A DNA stretch of 64,000 nt from Parabacteroides distasonis (lineage in GTDB: Bacteria > Bacteroidota > Bacteroidia > Bacteroidales > Tannerellaceae): NCBI GenBank assembly GCA_021531775.1, contig JAFBIU010000002.1, forward strand, positions 1 to 64,000, given 5' to 3'. Position numbers and translations under genes: made by a program. Shown piece after piece: positions 63,564 to 64,000 of the stretch (positions are counted from its first letter, which is position 1; every line of letters begins with the position of its first letter). A model generated the notes under the pieces. That model searched no databases, was not told where the DNA came from, and was given only the letters and a program-made list of their open reading frames with translations.

Positions 63564-64000
63564 TATATATAGTCTATTGAAAATTAACAAGGGCGTTATT
63601 ACAGATTTCTCACTGCAAGCACGTCGGGTCATTGATTCCCAAACAGACAAGGTGATCAAGAAAAATATTGCTGTGCTCAAGAAAGTCGAAGAGCAAATGT
63701 CTCTCGACAAGGGCCTGGTTGCTTCACAATATTCAATAGACCAAGTAATCGCAAAAGTAATTCGATTAGCCCCTACAGGAAATATCTCAAGTGACAATTG
63801 GACTACCAGAGAATTACGCATTGTATCCTATTATCTGATGAAATTGCGTGATAACGAATCTATTTACAATTATGCCTTAGAACTGCTTGATAGAAACTGG
63901 AAGAACATATTTTTCAATGGGTTGGTCTTTTACCTAATGAATTCTTGGTACAGCATTGAACCTCATTTTCGGGAAATGACGAGCCGACTATTGACAAACA
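63556..64000 (+). CDS. Third Zorya gene, partial (probably zorC)
   Basis: ATG at 63556 lies within the last codons of zorB; the frame is open to the window end, giving at least 148 residues (MNDIYSLLKINKGVITDFSL onward). It is helical and contains NYALELLDRNWKNIFFNGLV near residue 115-135, loosely like the EH-signature domain of ZorC. ZorC is the third gene of type I Zorya and is followed by the helicase ZorD. Type II would have a smaller HNH nuclease (ZorE) here and type III a different pair. No HNH motif is visible in the part seen. The assignment is mainly by position. Confidence 0.6.
   Translation, partial: MNDIYSLLKINKGVITDFSLQARRVIDSQTDKVIKKNIAVLKKVEEQMSLDKGLVASQYSIDQVIAKVIRLAPTGNISSDNWTTRELRIVSYYLMKLRDNESIYNYALELLDRNWKNIFFNGLVFYLMNSWYSIEPHFREMTSRLLTN

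Overview
The window looks like a chromosome segment of a Bacteroidales gut bacterium, most like Parabacteroides or a close relative. The signs are many secreted glycoside hydrolases, promoters of the Bacteroidota type (TTTG, about 19 bases, TAnnTTTG), few Shine-Dalgarno sequences, an UpxY-type antiterminator, Bacteroidota-type BamD and RNA polymerase omega proteins, and a ferredoxin-dependent 2-oxoacid oxidoreductase operon. The species call is inference. No rRNA, CRISPR array, complete transposase or SusC/SusD pair was seen.

Left accessory region (1-5100). It holds a toxin-antitoxin pair whose toxin frame is broken by an in-frame TAG, a roughly 290-bp mosaic of 23-nt repeats, an orphan upxY-like gene with a long structured leader, a HigB/HigA-type module whose antitoxin carries a zinc-peptidase domain, and an 848-bp insert between two identical 54-bp copies of the 3' half of tRNA-Arg(TCT). 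The last is the scar of an integrative element.

Core and carbohydrate region (5200-60190). A GH97-GH51 fusion converges on a Dna2-like nuclease-helicase. A minus-strand run encodes GH20, GH92, GH127, a TlpA-like thioredoxin and a rhodanese lipoprotein, fitting removal of terminal sugars from host or plant glycans. Next come an NlpC/P60 peptidase, rplU-rpmA, and a menaquinone block made of a HAD-hotdog fusion, menF and menD. These are followed by a GH2 beta-galactosidase, a Dcu-type transporter, a four-subunit 2-oxoacid:ferredoxin oxidoreductase operon with an extra 57-residue membrane protein inside it, the bamD-omega-DUF4293-nadE operon, an ACT-paaK pair and a tandem GH43 enzyme. A yhcH-lipoprotein-ABC operon has its permease and ATPase fused. 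An AAA/PD-(D/E)XK protein, a large GH-D-clan-like secreted protein with an inserted lectin-like domain, a CusCBA-type metal efflux operon, a lactonase, an amidase, a DEDDh exonuclease and a YdjC/beta-lactamase fusion complete the region.

Right edge (60195-64000). The sequence becomes visibly AT-richer. After a long inverted repeat it enters a Zorya anti-phage system: zorA (proton-channel subunit with a long tail), zorB (MotB/OmpA-like stator) and the start of a third gene cut by the window end. This is the strongest accessory system found.

A recurring feature is intergenic arrays of about 22-23-nt repeats at three unrelated loci, each with its own sequence but the same period.
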